DNA of 64,000 bases from Rhizomys pruinosus (Eukaryota; Chordata; Mammalia; Rodentia; Spalacidae). The notes under the pieces are model-generated. The model saw only the letters and a program-made list of their open reading frames with translations. It had not been told where the DNA came from and ran no database searches. Each line of letters opens with the position of its first letter. The first letter of the stretch is position 1. A program made the position numbers and the translations under genes. The DNA lies in NCBI GenBank assembly GCA_009823505.1, contig VZQC01002907.1, positions 1,843,439-1,907,438 on the forward strand, given 5' to 3'. Shown here one piece after another: positions 63,551-64,000 of the stretch.

Positions 63551-64000
63551 TGTCCATTCTAAGCTCATACTGGACCAGTCTAGTGTTTGCTTTTCTTGTG
63601 TCTTCCTGATACCTGGGTGTTGTCTATGCCCAGGCACTGAGTTCAGAGTTTAACACAGTTGCCTTCCATGCTGGTAGAACATTTCCCACCCTTCCCTCAC
63701 CCTCTGATGTCATGCATTTGAGGAATTCTGCTACACTTTAGTCCCCTTATGCAGTGTGACCTAAGCAGTTGAGTCTACCAGCTTTCTCTGCTGACAGTTT
63801 TTTAATCAGCTCATTCATGCTGGGCATGCTTTATTAACAACCAAGCCTTGAAACAAATAAACACGGCACCAGCTGACTGAGACCTGACACTGTGCTGTTT
63901 CTCAGGTACTGACCTCCTTAGAGCCTGGCACACATGTGCAGTGGTGTCAGCAAAAATTTCCAGTGGTCTGCCATCAGTGACAGTGACGGAGCACATTGTT
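63551..64000. other. No feature recognised
   Basis: No repeat or exon identified; a 61-codon minus frame (63811-63996) reaches the window edge without recognisable domain. Confidence 0.35.

Noticed and set aside
1..64000. An operon, toxin system, phage or bacterial defence locus
   Set aside because: The repeat content is plainly that of a rodent nuclear genome; no prokaryotic gene organisation is present.

Overview
This window looks like an intergenic or deep-intronic stretch of a muroid rodent nuclear genome. The evidence is the repeat content: B1 SINEs, tRNA-derived B2/B3 SINEs, B4-type ID+B1 fusion SINEs, L1 elements with 3' UTRs of the rodent Lx kind, rodent ERVL/MaLR-like LTRs, and older mammal-wide MIR, L2 and L1M relics. 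Its B2 3' halves and its youngest L1 3' UTR differ from what I recall of Mus and Rattus, so another muroid is more likely; I cannot name the genus from sequence alone. I found no host protein-coding exon, functional RNA gene or CpG island. Every long open frame I could explain is L1 ORF1/ORF2 debris, low-complexity sequence or a SINE read in frame.

Layout. 0-4.8 kb: an old minus-strand L1 (5' UTR, ORF1, first part of ORF2) broken by a younger L1, a B2 and a B1, next to an L1 3'-UTR-like module at the left edge. 5.5-9.9 kb: a 4.3-kb L1 insertion with a 5' inversion and a perfect 15-bp target-site duplication (TSD), itself split by a second retroinsertion. 9.9-14.6 kb: MIR, L1M, B2, L2 and L1 3'-UTR fragments. 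15.0-18.4 kb: a dense SINE block with a solo LTR inside a SINE, a B2 with an N-marked internal duplication, and a second inverted L1. 20.4-22.3 kb: an LTR with an expanded purine tract, a compound L1 3'-UTR insertion, and a B2 with a CA-rich tail. 23.5-30.3 kb: B4, L1M with a U2 snRNA fragment, two solo ERVL-like LTRs, L2, L1M and B1. 30.7-32.3 kb: two independent L1-derived insertions with clear TSDs. 36-39 kb: an L1 ORF2 terminus with an uninterrupted frame, then a three-level SINE nest. 41-47.6 kb: LTRs, including one LTR-internal-LTR element nested in an older LTR. 47.6-62 kb: sparse relics, B4/B2/B1 SINEs and a short L1 inside a B4. 62.7-63.55 kb: a ~40-bp minisatellite of about 21 units.

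No genes work together here. What the window does record is the order of retrotransposition events: many TSDs can be read by eye, and there are at least two, probably three, twin-primed L1 inversions. Family names come from recognising consensus-like segments by eye; boundaries not anchored by a TSD are approximate to tens of bases.
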